Of a stretch of DNA of 64,000 nucleotides, positions 19,070-28,372 are shown one piece after another. Within the stretch, counting starts at the first letter, position 1, and every line of letters starts with the position of its first letter. The stretch comes from Porphyromonas vaginalis (GTDB lineage Bacteria > Bacteroidota > Bacteroidia > Bacteroidales > Porphyromonadaceae), in NCBI RefSeq assembly GCF_958301595.1, contig NZ_CATQJU010000001.1, forward strand, positions 1,736,001-1,800,000, written 5' to 3'. Under the pieces are notes generated by a model that was not told where the DNA came from, did not search any database, and saw nothing but the letters and a program-made list of their open reading frames with translations. The position numbers and the translations under genes were made by a program.

Positions 19070-19876
19070 ATGAAGTCTCTCATATCACTATCCAACATAC
19101 TACAAGCAGAGGTTTATAAGACTCTGCGCAATAGACGCATTGTGACGCTTTTGCTATCGCCACTAGTTCTCTATCTACTGATACTCCTCTATGCTATTTA
19201 CAAGGGACGGACGGGGCTTTTAGATGCTACGGCGATTGTCTATGATGGTAATCCGTGGCTGATGATTTGGTCTCGCTATACACTTCCTCTACTATCCTTC
19301 GTGCTACCACCAGCCATCGTGATCCTATCTTATATGGTATGCGAGTTGGAGTTTCAAAACGATAATATCAGAACCTTCTTTGCACTCCCTATTGTTAAGT
19401 GGAAACTCTATCTATCCAAAGTCCTTTCGCTCTCGCTACTCACGGTAATCTTGTGTCTAGTTACTTGGCTTGGCTTCATCTTGGGAGGATACTTACTTGG
19501 GCTTTTGATACCTGCCTACAAGTTTACAGACTACTCCATTTGGATTGGCTCGATACAGCTATTGGGACGCATTCTACTCGCATCATTCAGCATTGGAGCA
19601 TTGGGACTTATTGTCAGCTTGCTAGCGCGTAGTTTTACGCTACCTATCCTGCTGGGATTTTTCTTGACCGCCTTTGCTGTTTTTATGACCAACGAACCTT
19701 CGGGAGCCTATCTTCCCTTTGCTACCTTTACATACTTAGCTTCGATACGACCTGTGGAGGAGCTTACAAGCTTCGCTCTGAGAGATGTGGTAAACCTCCT
19801 CTCTTGGGGGATTGCCTTGGTGATAGGTTATCTCTGCTTTACTCCTGAGAAGAAACAACTATGGGGCAAACATTAA
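19070..19876 (+). CDS. ABC-2 type transporter permease
   Basis: 268 residues with six predicted membrane segments (for example VTLLLSPLVLYLLILLYAI, LPLLSFVLPPAIVILSYMV, LSLLTVILCLVTWLGFILGG). The ATG at 19070 is chosen over the in-frame start at 19031, which would overlap the ATPase gene by 32 bp and add a polar stretch (MKMLLSTLPNSAT). It forms the membrane half of the exporter with the preceding ATPase. Its end overlaps a possible but rejected upstream start of the next gene. Confidence 0.9.
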   Translation: MKSLISLSNILQAEVYKTLRNRRIVTLLLSPLVLYLLILLYAIYKGRTGLLDATAIVYDGNPWLMIWSRYTLPLLSFVLPPAIVILSYMVCELEFQNDNIRTFFALPIVKWKLYLSKVLSLSLLTVILCLVTWLGFILGGYLLGLLIPAYKFTDYSIWIGSIQLLGRILLASFSIGALGLIVSLLARSFTLPILLGFFLTAFAVFMTNEPSGAYLPFATFTYLASIRPVEELTSFALRDVVNLLSWGIALVIGYLCFTPEKKQLWGKH

Positions 19877-19887
19877 ACTCTCACGAT

Positions 19888-22380
19888 ATGATGAAATCAA
19901 CCCTTATCCGCAAAGTCCTCCTAGTGACGGGGCTATTACTTGTCGCACTATCCGTCTCGGCGCAGACATCTCCTTGTCAGATCAGTGGCGTCGTCGTGGA
20001 CTCCGTACGTCACGAGGCGATAGCCTATGCTACGATTGAGTACAAACTATTAGACGAGCAGTTGACAGGCGGTGCGGTGAGCAATGAGCAGGGACACTTC
20101 GAGATGACATTGCCCCGTACGGGTAGCTACCAGTTGACGATTAGGTCGGTTGGCTTTCAGACTAAAGAGATGCGGGTGACGGCACAGGCGGGACAGAACA
20201 GTCTAGACACAATCTACCTAGCACCCGATGCTCAGGCTCTAGACGAGGTGCAGGTGGTGGCGCGTCGCAAGCTCATCAAGCTCTCTCCCAAAGGCTTGAC
20301 CTATGATATGAAAAACGACGTCTTGGCTCAGACCGACAATCTCCTCTTTGCCCTGCGCAAGGTGCCCCTCGTCACTGTAGATGGAGAGGGAAATATACGT
20401 GTCAAGGGCTCGTCAAACTTCTCCGTCTACATCAACGGATCGCCCTCTCGTGTTGCCTCGATGAACCCCACGGAGGTCTTGCGAGGCATCCCCGCCAGTA
20501 GCGTCAAGGGTATAGAGGTGATCACACAGGTAGATGCTCGCTACGACGCCTCTGCTGGAGATGCTATCATCAATATCATCACTGAGAGCAAGAGCCTAGA
20601 TGGGTACAGCGGCCTAGTCTCTCTGATGGGCTCTACAATCCCCAATATCAATGGCACCTCAAGTCTGACTCTCACCAAGGGTAAGCTCAGCGTAGCGCTC
20701 AACTACAACTATGACTATACGCGTCATAAGGATCAGCCTGTGGATATATCTAGACGCACATTCCAAGGGGATAAGACGACCAGCCTCTTCAAGTCCAAAG
20801 AGGTAACTGGAAACAACGATGGTATCTTCCAAAACCATGTCGGTAGCTTGATGGGAGAGTACGCCATAGATAGCCTGAATAGTCTCTATGCTGATGGGCA
20901 CCTCTTCGTCTCATCGGTCTACACCACAGGGCTGTCTCAGCAGACTTTCGATCGTCCTAATGAGCCTACACGATATGCCACGTCGCTCAATCAGATGCGC
21001 TTGACCTCTGGCTCTGTAGAGGGTAACCTTATCTACCGCAATCTCTATGCAGCGGATAAGCAACCCCGCTTCTCGATAGGTTATCGCTACGCTTACAACC
21101 CAGACCAGAGGTACAAGGAGTGGACTGAGCGTCAGTACCGAGATGGCTTCACCAGCTGGGAGAGCTCTCCCTATGATGAGATACGACGTATGGAGCGTTC
21201 GCGCGGAGGTCTGAGCGAGCATGCCCTACAGAGCGACTATCAGTTCATCTGGAGCCGAGGACACGCTCTGCAGGTAGGTGTCAAGGAGGTGCTACGACTG
21301 GGTAGCTCTCGCCCTGAGTACCATCTCTGGAACGAAGGCAAGGGCGACTGGCAAGAGGTGAATGACCCGCTCTACCGTCAGGGAGACATGAGTCAGCTGC
21401 AGAGCCTTGCGTCAGCTTATGCCAACTACGCTTGGCAGGGTGAACGCTTCGCTCTCTCCGCTGGGGCACGAGGCACGCTGGTCTATGACAAGATAACTTT
21501 CTCGCAAAACAGTGAGGGAGACTTTCACAAGACGGGCGTAGACCTGATCCCTACGGCTACGCTCTCCTATATGCTGACTGACCGCCAGCAGCTCTTCCTC
21601 TCTTACAAGATGAGTCCTATCCGTCCCTCCATCTGGCGTCTCAATCCATATCGAAGTCAGATGACAACATACGACATCTCTTTTGGCAATCCTTACTTGC
21701 AGTCGGAGCTACATCACAATGTAGACCTCTCCTATACAATCTTTTCGAACCAATTCTACCTCAGTCTAACGACGGGCTATGAGCAAACCAACAATGCGAT
21801 TATGCCCGTAAGGTATAGAGACCCCAAGAGTCCAGAGATACTGTATCACACCTTTGCTAATGCTGGCTTGCACCGTGTGCCGAACGCTTCGCTTTGGATG
21901 AACTGGCGTCCTATCATGCCCCTCTCGCTTACGTTCTTTTGGAGTTGTAGGTATCACCTCTTCGACTATCCTAGTGAAGGTCTCTCTCAGCGGAACTGGG
22001 AGAACATGCTGTCCGCCAATGTGGATGTCACGCTCCCCAAGTCGTGGTACCTAGGAGCTTCGTGGTACTACTATGCCAATCCGCCGACACTCCGCACGAC
22101 CTACTCATACAGCCATGGGTATAGCTTCTACCTGAAGAAGAGCTTCTGGGACGACAAGCTGGATCTAACCTTGACGGCTCAGCACCCCTTCTCGAAATAC
22201 ATACGCTTCGAGACGAAGCAGTGGGGCGATGACTTCGAGTATAACCAAAGGAATATGATCCAAGCGCGTGCTATCGCTCTAAAGATCACGTACAACTTCA
22301 ACTCGGGCAAGAGCCGTAAGGTGACGCGCAACGAGTCTCTCGCCACCTCCGACCTAGACCAGAGAACAGGTGTGCAGTAG
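19888..22380 (+). CDS. Outer-membrane beta-barrel protein with N-terminal carboxypeptidase-regulatory-like domain (first of two)
   Basis: 830 residues from the ATG at 19888 (MMKSTLIRKVLLVTGLLLVALSVSAQ, a clear signal peptide). Order: a CarboxypepD-reg-like domain (about 30-110: ISGVVVDSVRHEAIAYATIEY...LTIRSVGFQT), a plug-like segment (LDEVQVVARRKLIKLSPKGLTYDM... with GIEVITQVDARYDASAGDAIINI), then a long beta barrel ending ALKITYNFNSGKSRKVTR and a polar tail. This is the TonB-receptor-like OMP_b-brl family common in Porphyromonas and Bacteroides. No TonB box was recognised. It follows the ABC exporter directly, so may form the outer-membrane part or be a co-regulated receptor. Confidence 0.87.
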   Translation: MMKSTLIRKVLLVTGLLLVALSVSAQTSPCQISGVVVDSVRHEAIAYATIEYKLLDEQLTGGAVSNEQGHFEMTLPRTGSYQLTIRSVGFQTKEMRVTAQAGQNSLDTIYLAPDAQALDEVQVVARRKLIKLSPKGLTYDMKNDVLAQTDNLLFALRKVPLVTVDGEGNIRVKGSSNFSVYINGSPSRVASMNPTEVLRGIPASSVKGIEVITQVDARYDASAGDAIINIITESKSLDGYSGLVSLMGSTIPNINGTSSLTLTKGKLSVALNYNYDYTRHKDQPVDISRRTFQGDKTTSLFKSKEVTGNNDGIFQNHVGSLMGEYAIDSLNSLYADGHLFVSSVYTTGLSQQTFDRPNEPTRYATSLNQMRLTSGSVEGNLIYRNLYAADKQPRFSIGYRYAYNPDQRYKEWTERQYRDGFTSWESSPYDEIRRMERSRGGLSEHALQSDYQFIWSRGHALQVGVKEVLRLGSSRPEYHLWNEGKGDWQEVNDPLYRQGDMSQLQSLASAYANYAWQGERFALSAGARGTLVYDKITFSQNSEGDFHKTGVDLIPTATLSYMLTDRQQLFLSYKMSPIRPSIWRLNPYRSQMTTYDISFGNPYLQSELHHNVDLSYTIFSNQFYLSLTTGYEQTNNAIMPVRYRDPKSPEILYHTFANAGLHRVPNASLWMNWRPIMPLSLTFFWSCRYHLFDYPSEGLSQRNWENMLSANVDVTLPKSWYLGASWYYYANPPTLRTTYSYSHGYSFYLKKSFWDDKLDLTLTAQHPFSKYIRFETKQWGDDFEYNQRNMIQARAIALKITYNFNSGKSRKVTRNESLATSDLDQRTGVQ

Positions 22381-22429
22381 TATTTCAGCAAAGCATTTCG
22401 CAGATAATAATAACAAGTCAAGTTTTCGA

Positions 22430-24754
22430 ATGAAGAAGGTAGTTTTCGTCCTCCTGCTCGTTATGGCGGGACAATGGCTTAGCGCACAGGAAGGCGCTTA
22501 CGAAGTTAAGGGAAGCATCTCCGACAGTAGCGGAGAGTCGATCATCGGTGCTACGATCACGCTACAGAGAGACACGACAGCGACGACGCTGACGGGTGCG
22601 GTGAGCAATGCGCAGGGAGCTTATGTACTACGCTTGCCCGCTCGTGGTGCCTATCTGCTAGAGGTGCGCTGTATCGGCTACAAGACGCAGCAGCAGAGGG
22701 TGACGATCACTCAGCCTACCATGCAGTTGGACTTCACACTAGAGGAAAACAGCATCGAGCTCTCTGAGGTTGAGGTGGTCGCCAAGCATACGAAGCTGCA
22801 GTCGAATGGCAATATCCGTGTACAGTTTAAGGGCAACCCCGTAACTAAGGGGAAGTCTATGTCGGAGGCCTTGCGCTTCATTCCCTCCGTCGAGGTGAGT
22901 GGTAATCAACTCCTACTTAACGGCAAGGAGGACAACCTTATTTACATCGGAGACCAGCAGATTACGTTGCAACAGCTGAACTCGATACCGACCTCTATGA
23001 TAGACCACATTGAGGTGGTGCCTAATCCAGGTGTCTCGCTCGGACAGCAGATCAAGGGCGGAATCATCTACATCACGCTAAGGACGGAGGCGGGACTCCT
23101 AGGGTCGGTGAGCTTGCCGACTCAGTTTGACCAGAGAGGCTTTGTAGATGTGATGCCCTCGCTCTTCCTGCAGTACACCAAGGCTGGTGTCTCGCTATAC
23201 AACACGCTACGTGGTGGCGGGGGACGCTACACTACGCTGTATGAACGACAAAACAAGTACCAGGGCAAAGCCTCTAGTCTCGTCACCACGATGAGTGACA
23301 GCAAGAGGAGAGAGTATGCCGTGCAGGATAACTTCGGCGTTAAGTATCAGATCAATAAGCAGCACACGCTGGGTGTCTTTGGCGGTGTGATGTACGATCG
23401 TCCCAAAGAGGAGACGCTCCTAAAGGATGGCGCAGGGCAAACGCTCCTGACACAAGGGTATGACCAGCGCCTCCTGAACCTCAATGGCGGTGTGAGCTAT
23501 GCCGCACGGCTGGCCGTATGTGAGGGACTGGGCATAGCCTCTACAGTGAGCTATAGCCACTCGCAGAGCGACGGCTCGGCTTACTACTCGACCAATGAGG
23601 GGGAGCTGGCAGAGAGCAAGAGCAGGACGCACTACCTGACCTTTCACCCAAGAGCTACACTGGTCTTTGCAGGAGGCAATCAGCTCACAGGTGGGCTCTC
23701 TTATAACTATGGGCTGGACGACAACGATGCGGGCGGGGTGAGTAGTGGCACGTTGCCTCAGATCATTCATCGGCAGTTCGCTATCTCAGGCTTTGACCTA
23801 TCGCCTTATCTAGAGTACAGCAAGATGCTGACTAAGCGTCTCTATCTACAGGCGGGCTTGCGCTATCAGACGACGGTGGTGCACTACCGAGACTTACTCA
23901 ATGCGCAGAACGATTACACTGTGCCAAATCGGGGGCTTTATCCTAACCTGCTCCTGCAGTACATGCTTAACCCCGCGAAGGCTTCGGGGATAGGCGTGGC
24001 ATACCGCCATTTCTTCTCGCTACCCAACTACGGTTACTATTCGCCCGTGGCGACTTACCTGACGAAGAATCTCTACAGCATCGGTAATCAGCGACTTAAG
24101 CAGGAAACCTTTGACGAGGCGGAGGTCAACTACTTCCTCAACCGTGACTGGCAGTTCACCTATCGGGTGCGCTACGGTCGCAACATCATTCAGATCATGA
24201 CGTATAAGGATGAGACAGCTCCCGACCTTTACTATACGCAGCCGAACAATGTGGGGAGTCGCTGGAGCCACTACGCATCGGGGACGTTCAATAAGAGTCT
24301 CTTCCCCTTCTGGCGAACGAATAATATCCTCTACCTGCGCTATGATCAAGAGCAAATGCCTGGGCGGTCGGTACAAAGCTTCTCGGTGGGTGGCACCTCA
24401 ACGCATCAGTTTACTATCACCAAGATGGTTGGTCTGAGCGTAGCCTTCAGCGGTGAGACAGCTCGCCAGCAACTCGGCTACACGCTCGGCGGTCGCTATG
24501 GGCTGGACTTAGGTTGCTATGCCTCACTGCTACACGATCAGCTGCAGCTCAGTCTCTCGCTGAGCAATCTCCTCCACAGTCGGGATCGGCTCACGATGAG
24601 GATGGGTGATACGACCGAGCAGCTTCGTCTCGACCTCTCGCCACGTCGGCGACTGGCACTGACTATCTCGTATGCCTTCTCGGCTGGTGATCGGGTTAAG
24701 CCCGTACGCACCGAAAGCGCAGCGACGCTCTCACTCGAGCGACCCGTCTTGTAG
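22430..24754 (+). CDS. Outer-membrane beta-barrel protein with N-terminal carboxypeptidase-regulatory-like domain (second of two)
   Basis: 774 residues from the ATG at 22430 (MKKVVFVLLLVMAGQWLSAQ, signal peptide). Architecture matches the preceding gene: a CarboxypepD-reg-like domain (YEVKGSISDSSGESIIGATITL), a plug segment (LSEVEVVAKHTKLQSNGNIRVQF...DHIEVVPNPGVSLGQQIKGGIIYI) and a barrel ending RRLALTISYAFSAGD with the tail VKPVRTESAAT. The two are diverged paralogues, 49 bp apart. Possibly a pair with different ligands or partners. The operon ends here, before a 22-bp repeat array. Confidence 0.87.
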   Translation: MKKVVFVLLLVMAGQWLSAQEGAYEVKGSISDSSGESIIGATITLQRDTTATTLTGAVSNAQGAYVLRLPARGAYLLEVRCIGYKTQQQRVTITQPTMQLDFTLEENSIELSEVEVVAKHTKLQSNGNIRVQFKGNPVTKGKSMSEALRFIPSVEVSGNQLLLNGKEDNLIYIGDQQITLQQLNSIPTSMIDHIEVVPNPGVSLGQQIKGGIIYITLRTEAGLLGSVSLPTQFDQRGFVDVMPSLFLQYTKAGVSLYNTLRGGGGRYTTLYERQNKYQGKASSLVTTMSDSKRREYAVQDNFGVKYQINKQHTLGVFGGVMYDRPKEETLLKDGAGQTLLTQGYDQRLLNLNGGVSYAARLAVCEGLGIASTVSYSHSQSDGSAYYSTNEGELAESKSRTHYLTFHPRATLVFAGGNQLTGGLSYNYGLDDNDAGGVSSGTLPQIIHRQFAISGFDLSPYLEYSKMLTKRLYLQAGLRYQTTVVHYRDLLNAQNDYTVPNRGLYPNLLLQYMLNPAKASGIGVAYRHFFSLPNYGYYSPVATYLTKNLYSIGNQRLKQETFDEAEVNYFLNRDWQFTYRVRYGRNIIQIMTYKDETAPDLYYTQPNNVGSRWSHYASGTFNKSLFPFWRTNNILYLRYDQEQMPGRSVQSFSVGGTSTHQFTITKMVGLSVAFSGETARQQLGYTLGGRYGLDLGCYASLLHDQLQLSLSLSNLLHSRDRLTMRMGDTTEQLRLDLSPRRRLALTISYAFSAGDRVKPVRTESAATLSLERPVL

Positions 24755-24796
24755 CGGCGCAGTTTGTCGGGTCTTCCGTACAAACTTCGTTTTAGT

Positions 24797-24960
24797 GGGC
24801 TGATTTTGTTATACATACGAGTTCCAAAAACAGTTCCCCTCTTGGAACTTTTTAGTTCCAAGGGGGGAACTCTTTAGTTCCAAGGGAGGAACTTTTTAGT
24901 TCCAAGGCAGGAACTTTTCGGTTCCAAGGGAGGAACTTTTTAGTTCCAAGGGAGGAACTA
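24797..24960. repeat. 22-bp palindromic array, GGAAC-tttta-GTTCC type (six units)
   Basis: GGAAC boxes start at 24844, 24866, 24888, 24910, 24932 and 24954, exactly 22 bp apart. Each unit reads GGAACTTTTTAGTTCCAAGG with small variations, so it can form a hairpin GGAAC/GTTCC. The lead TGTTATACATACGAGTTCCAAAAAC is shared with the array at 44060 and, decayed, with 49848. The sixth unit is cut short where the mobilizable element begins. Confidence 0.95.
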
Positions 24961-24973
24961 TTAGGGGGAAGGG

Positions 24974-24983
24974 AATTAGGGAG
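24974..24983. other. Candidate left attachment site (AATTAGGGAG)
   Basis: Ten bases identical to 30906-30915. It lies just after the last GGAAC unit and about 285 bp before the first recombinase gene. It may instead be a chance match, since the bases are low in complexity. Confidence 0.4.
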
Positions 24984-25087
24984 AGAATTGCGGGTAAGTA
25001 AATGGAAATGAGAGGGGTTCGCACGATATCTCTGTGGTTTGCACTGCGAGGTAAAGTGCAGAAAGCGTGGATTTGTGCAGGAGTTCC

Positions 25088-25245
25088 GTTACCAAATCGT
25101 TAGCCCATTCTCGGAATGGTAACGAAGAGGTAGGAGCAGGTAACTGACGGAAGAGTATTCGGTAAGTGAACTCTCTGCAACTGTGGTACTGTTGCTCTGA
25201 TATACAACGCTTTGCGTAGCTGAGAACGCTTCGGTAACGGGTAAC
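25088..25245. promoter_or_regulatory. Cluster of GGTAAC/GTTACC hexamers before the integrase (possible arm-type binding sites)
   Basis: GTTACC at 25088 and GGTAAC at 25118, 25139, 25233 and 25240. The same pair recurs near the other end of the element (GTTACC at 30840, GGTAAC at 30865). Recurrence at both ends fits recombinase arm sites, but no binding data exist. Confidence 0.4.
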
Positions 25246-25268
25246 TTTGCCCATAAAAACAGAAGCGT

Positions 25269-26498
25269 ATGCAAACAGACAAAATGAAGGTGTTGCTCTA
25301 CCTCAAAAAGAGCGGATTGGACAGGTCGGGGCAAGCTCCGATTATGGGGCGGATAACCTATGGGCGAACGATAGCTCAATTCAGTTGCAAGCTGTCGTGC
25401 GCCCCCAAGCTGTGGAATGCTCGTGAGAGCAGACTGAACGGCAAGAGCCGTGAAGCTGTGGCAACGAATGGCAAGTTGGAGCGCTTGCTGCTCTCGGCGC
25501 AGTCGGCTTATCAAACCCTTTGTGAGCGAGGGGTTGTCTTTACAGCGACTGACATCAAGGAGTTGCTGCAAGGTAGTATGCAAAGTCAAATCACCTTTTT
25601 GGAGCGGTACGATCAAATGCTCGAAGAGATGAAGCAAAAGGTGGGTGTTGAGATAAAGGCAACAGCTCTGAATAGTTACTTTACTATTCGAAAGCATCTG
25701 AGAGCCTTTATTGAGGAGAAGTTCCACACTTCAGATATTGCTTTCGGACTGATAGAAGAAGACTTCTTGGATTGCCTACAACGCTACTCTGTCGGAGAGC
25801 TGGGGCATTCGCAAGGTCATTATCGTAAGATGGCTTTAGCGGTGAAGAAGGTCTGCCGTCTGGCATATCGTGAAGGGTTGATAACACGACAACTGTTTGC
25901 TCACGTAACGATCGAACGAGGAGAGAACAAACGACCTCGTGCATTGGATAGGGCATCATTGGATAAGTTGCAGAGCCTCACCTTTGAGCCGTATGAAGTG
26001 GAGCTGGAGACTGCTCGTGACCTTTTTCTCTTCGCTTGCTATACGGGTGTTGCCTACTGCGATATGGTTGCCCTTAGTCGGGAGCATCTCTTTACGGACG
26101 ATGAGGGGGCTTTATGGCTGAAGTTCCGCAGACAAAAGACCAATACCCTTTGCCGTGTGAAGCTCCTATCTGAAGCGGTGCGTCTGATAGAGCGATATCA
26201 ATCGGAAGAACGAACTACGCTCTTTGCTCCTATTCCTTATTCGGTTTACCTCGCCCACCTCAAAGCTCTACAACTTCGAGCTGGTATCTCTATTCCCCTT
26301 TCGGCACACGTTGGTCGCCATACCTTTGCTACCTTGATTACTTTGGAGCGAGGCGTTCCCATTGAAACGGTGTGCCGCATGTTGGGGCATAGCAATATCC
26401 AAACGACCGAGCGATATGCTCATGTGACTCCGAAGAAGCTTTTCGATGAGTTTGAGCAATTCCTCTCTTTCACTGAAGACTTAACCTTAACCTTGTAA
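25269..26498 (+). CDS. Tyrosine recombinase (first of tandem pair)
   Basis: 409 residues, starting MQTDKMKVLLYLKKSGLDRSG. N-terminal arm-binding domain of the Bacteroidetes type (to about 95), SAM-like core-binding domain (about 105-210), catalytic domain from about 220. Visible catalytic residues: HVGRHTFATL (His and Arg II), LGHSNIQTTERYAHV (His and the nucleophile Tyr). The usual first arginine motif TGxR reads CYTGVAYCDM, so Arg I is replaced by Ala, as several Bacteroidetes recombinases lack this Arg. The next recombinase starts 5 bp after the stop. It probably integrates and excises the element. Confidence 0.93.
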   Translation: MQTDKMKVLLYLKKSGLDRSGQAPIMGRITYGRTIAQFSCKLSCAPKLWNARESRLNGKSREAVATNGKLERLLLSAQSAYQTLCERGVVFTATDIKELLQGSMQSQITFLERYDQMLEEMKQKVGVEIKATALNSYFTIRKHLRAFIEEKFHTSDIAFGLIEEDFLDCLQRYSVGELGHSQGHYRKMALAVKKVCRLAYREGLITRQLFAHVTIERGENKRPRALDRASLDKLQSLTFEPYEVELETARDLFLFACYTGVAYCDMVALSREHLFTDDEGALWLKFRRQKTNTLCRVKLLSEAVRLIERYQSEERTTLFAPIPYSVYLAHLKALQLRAGISIPLSAHVGRHTFATLITLERGVPIETVCRMLGHSNIQTTERYAHVTPKKLFDEFEQFLSFTEDLTLTL

Positions 26499-26503
26499 GA
26501 GCT

Positions 26504-27673
26504 ATGCGCAGTACATTCAGAATACTATTCTACATCAATAAGAGCAAGACCAAAGCAGACGGCACAACGGCAATCCTTTGCCGTATTACCATAGACGGAG
26601 AGAGTGTGGTGATAACCACAGGCGAAAGCACTCCCCCCTACGATTGGAGCGTGAAGCGAGGGGCGACAAAGGAGAAGAAGACCAACCAACGCTTGCAAAC
26701 CTTTCGGGAGAATGTCGAACAAGCCTATAATACCTTGCTTTACAAATATGGAGCAGTAAGTGCCGAGTTGCTGAAGAACTACTTGCAGGGTGTCGGGAAA
26801 ACTCCAACGACCCTGCTTGCTCTTAGTGCGGAAGAGCTCAAAGCCCAACGAGAATGCAGTAGTGCAGGGACATATAGAAACAATCGGTACGCCGATAGGC
26901 TGCTTAACTCTTTTGTGCGCAGTCGCAGTGAGACGGATGTTCCCTTGTCGGCTCTTACGGTTGAGTTCTTTGAGGATTATCGCTTCTATCTGAAGATGGA
27001 GGGCTATGCGCCCGCAACGATAAATAGCCATCTCTGTTGGTTGAGTCGATTGATGTATCGAGCCGTCAGTCAGGGGACAATACGCTTCAATCCGTTTGAA
27101 GAGGTGAAGTATGAAGTCGTGGAGCGCAAACCTCGTTTTCTGAGTAAGGGCGATGTGTCAAAGCTCTTGGCATTTCCATTGCAGGATGAAGGGGCAGAAC
27201 TAAGCCGAAGAATGTTCCTTTTTTCGGTCTTTACAGGCTTGGCATTTGTTGATTTACGAGGGCTACGAGCTTCGCAAATCGAGACAAACAGCGAGGGGAA
27301 GCGGTATATCCGCAAGGCAAGACAGAAAACGAAGGTAGAAAGCTTGATCCCCTTGCATCCGATAGCGGAGCAGATACTCGCCCTTTACACGAAGGCGAAG
27401 AGCAGAGGAGATTACAAGATATTCCCCGATACAATGAGCGACTGGAAGCTACTCCGTCATCTCAAAGCCGTGGGGTTGGCATGTGGCATCCGTACTCCGT
27501 TGACTTGGCACTGTGCAAGACATACGTTTGGGACGCTAACGCTAGAGGCTGGTGTGCCTATTGAGAGCATCGCTAAGATGATGGGGCATTCGTCTATTGC
27601 CAGCACGCAAATCTACGCCCAAGTCACTGACCAAAAGATTGCAAGGGATATGGAGAGGCTGATGCAACAATGA
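26504..27673 (+). CDS. Tyrosine recombinase (second of tandem pair)
   Basis: 389 residues with the same layout: arm-binding domain (MRSTFRILFYINKSKTKADG...), SAM-like domain (about 110-200), catalytic domain. Catalytic signs: HCARHTFGTL, MMGHSSIASTQIYAQV. The Arg I position again reads TGLAFVDLRG with Ala. It is clearly diverged from its neighbour, so not a recent duplication. Translation is likely coupled (5-bp gap). Tandem recombinases may act together or one may aid direction of recombination; which cannot be told. A bidirectional terminator follows. Confidence 0.93.
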   Translation: MRSTFRILFYINKSKTKADGTTAILCRITIDGESVVITTGESTPPYDWSVKRGATKEKKTNQRLQTFRENVEQAYNTLLYKYGAVSAELLKNYLQGVGKTPTTLLALSAEELKAQRECSSAGTYRNNRYADRLLNSFVRSRSETDVPLSALTVEFFEDYRFYLKMEGYAPATINSHLCWLSRLMYRAVSQGTIRFNPFEEVKYEVVERKPRFLSKGDVSKLLAFPLQDEGAELSRRMFLFSVFTGLAFVDLRGLRASQIETNSEGKRYIRKARQKTKVESLIPLHPIAEQILALYTKAKSRGDYKIFPDTMSDWKLLRHLKAVGLACGIRTPLTWHCARHTFGTLTLEAGVPIESIAKMMGHSSIASTQIYAQVTDQKIARDMERLMQQ

Positions 27674-27693
27674 GAGCAGATAACCTAAGCATA

Positions 27694-27730
27694 AAAAGAG
27701 CTTGCTCCATTAACTGGAACAAGCTCTTTT
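27694..27730. terminator. Bidirectional intrinsic terminator between recombinase and clbS-like gene
   Basis: Arms AAAAGAGCTTG (27694-27704) and CAAGCTCTTTT (27720-27730) form an 11-bp perfect stem, with Ts after the stem on the plus strand and As before it, so it can serve both converging genes. Confidence 0.85.
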
Positions 27731-27762
27731 AATAGCAAGTATCTATTATGATTTCTTTTGCA

Positions 27763-28302
27763 TTATCCCTTAGATGTTTTGATATGCAATTTTATTTTCT
27801 TCATCGCCCAGTCGTAATGGCTGGCAGTTGCCGAAACGCAGTAAGATCCGAGTGGGGAAGTTCCTGTCCAAGCTAGTGTTCCTTTGGCAAAGAGTTCATC
27901 GTTGGAGAATTGATCTATCAGTGCCATTACATCTTTGTGGCTCTCTCTTAACTTTGCTTTGGCTTCCTCCAATGGCGTATTTTGGTGCTTCTTCCAGAAC
28001 TCAACATTCATTGTCGGATAGGTTTTCCAATTATACGGTTCAGGTAAAAATGGCTTACGTTCATCGTTGCTGTTAGCTTTTATCCAATTTAGCAATAACT
28101 GATGCCATTCATATAGATGAACAAGAACATCACGCAGGTTTTTATCCCGACTCCAATGTGCTTCTTTATCAGCCGATGCCATTTCCTCCGCAAATGTTCT
28201 CACCTGTTGTTCCTCGCTCATATTATCAATGAGTTTCCACATTTTCTCGAATTGCCCATTGGCGGATGCAAGTAAATCAACTTTTGTTGTTGCTCGTGCC
28301 AT
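27763..28302 (-). CDS. ClbS/DfsB-family four-helix-bundle protein (DUF1706)
   Basis: 179 residues. Conserved features: an early helix KVDLLASANGQFEKMWKLIDNM, ADKEAHWSRDKNLRDVLVHLYEWHQLLLNWI, the proline-rich stretch FLPEPYNWKTYPTMNVEFW and a final GSYCVSATASHYDWAMKKIKLHIK. ClbS from colibactin producers disarms the genotoxin by opening its cyclopropane ring; most relatives are untested. Here it is the only recognisable cargo, transcribed alone against the recombinases, with an array of five 22-bp repeats just upstream of its promoter. It may protect against a DNA-damaging compound; the substrate is unproven. Confidence 0.88.
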   Translation of the reverse strand: MARATTKVDLLASANGQFEKMWKLIDNMSEEQQVRTFAEEMASADKEAHWSRDKNLRDVLVHLYEWHQLLLNWIKANSNDERKPFLPEPYNWKTYPTMNVEFWKKHQNTPLEEAKAKLRESHKDVMALIDQFSNDELFAKGTLAWTGTSPLGSYCVSATASHYDWAMKKIKLHIKTSKG

Positions 28303-28360
28303 ATCTTCTTATTTTAGTTGTTATTCGATTGTCGGTTGGTATGTTTTTTAGTTCTTACGA

Positions 28361-28372
28361 GTGAAGGTACAA
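28361..28372 (-). promoter_or_regulatory. Candidate promoter of the clbS-like gene
   Basis: On the minus strand the sequence reads TTTTGTACCTTCACTC, close to the TAnnTTTG -7 form. It directly abuts the first 22-bp repeat and lies about 60 nt before the ATG at 28302. Confidence 0.45.

Noticed and set aside
19861-19887. Upstream start of the first outer-membrane protein
   Set aside because: It would add MGQTLNSHD before a clear signal peptide and overlap the permease gene; the ATG at 19888 gives a normal signal sequence.
24844-24960. Possible CRISPR array
   Set aside because: The 22-bp units are contiguous palindromes without unique spacers, and no cas genes are present. The same holds for 44096-44271, 28373-28482 and the 91-bp repeats at 15129.
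25089-25727. 212-residue open frame antisense to the first recombinase and its leader
   Set aside because: It overlaps a clear recombinase gene and has no recognisable domain.
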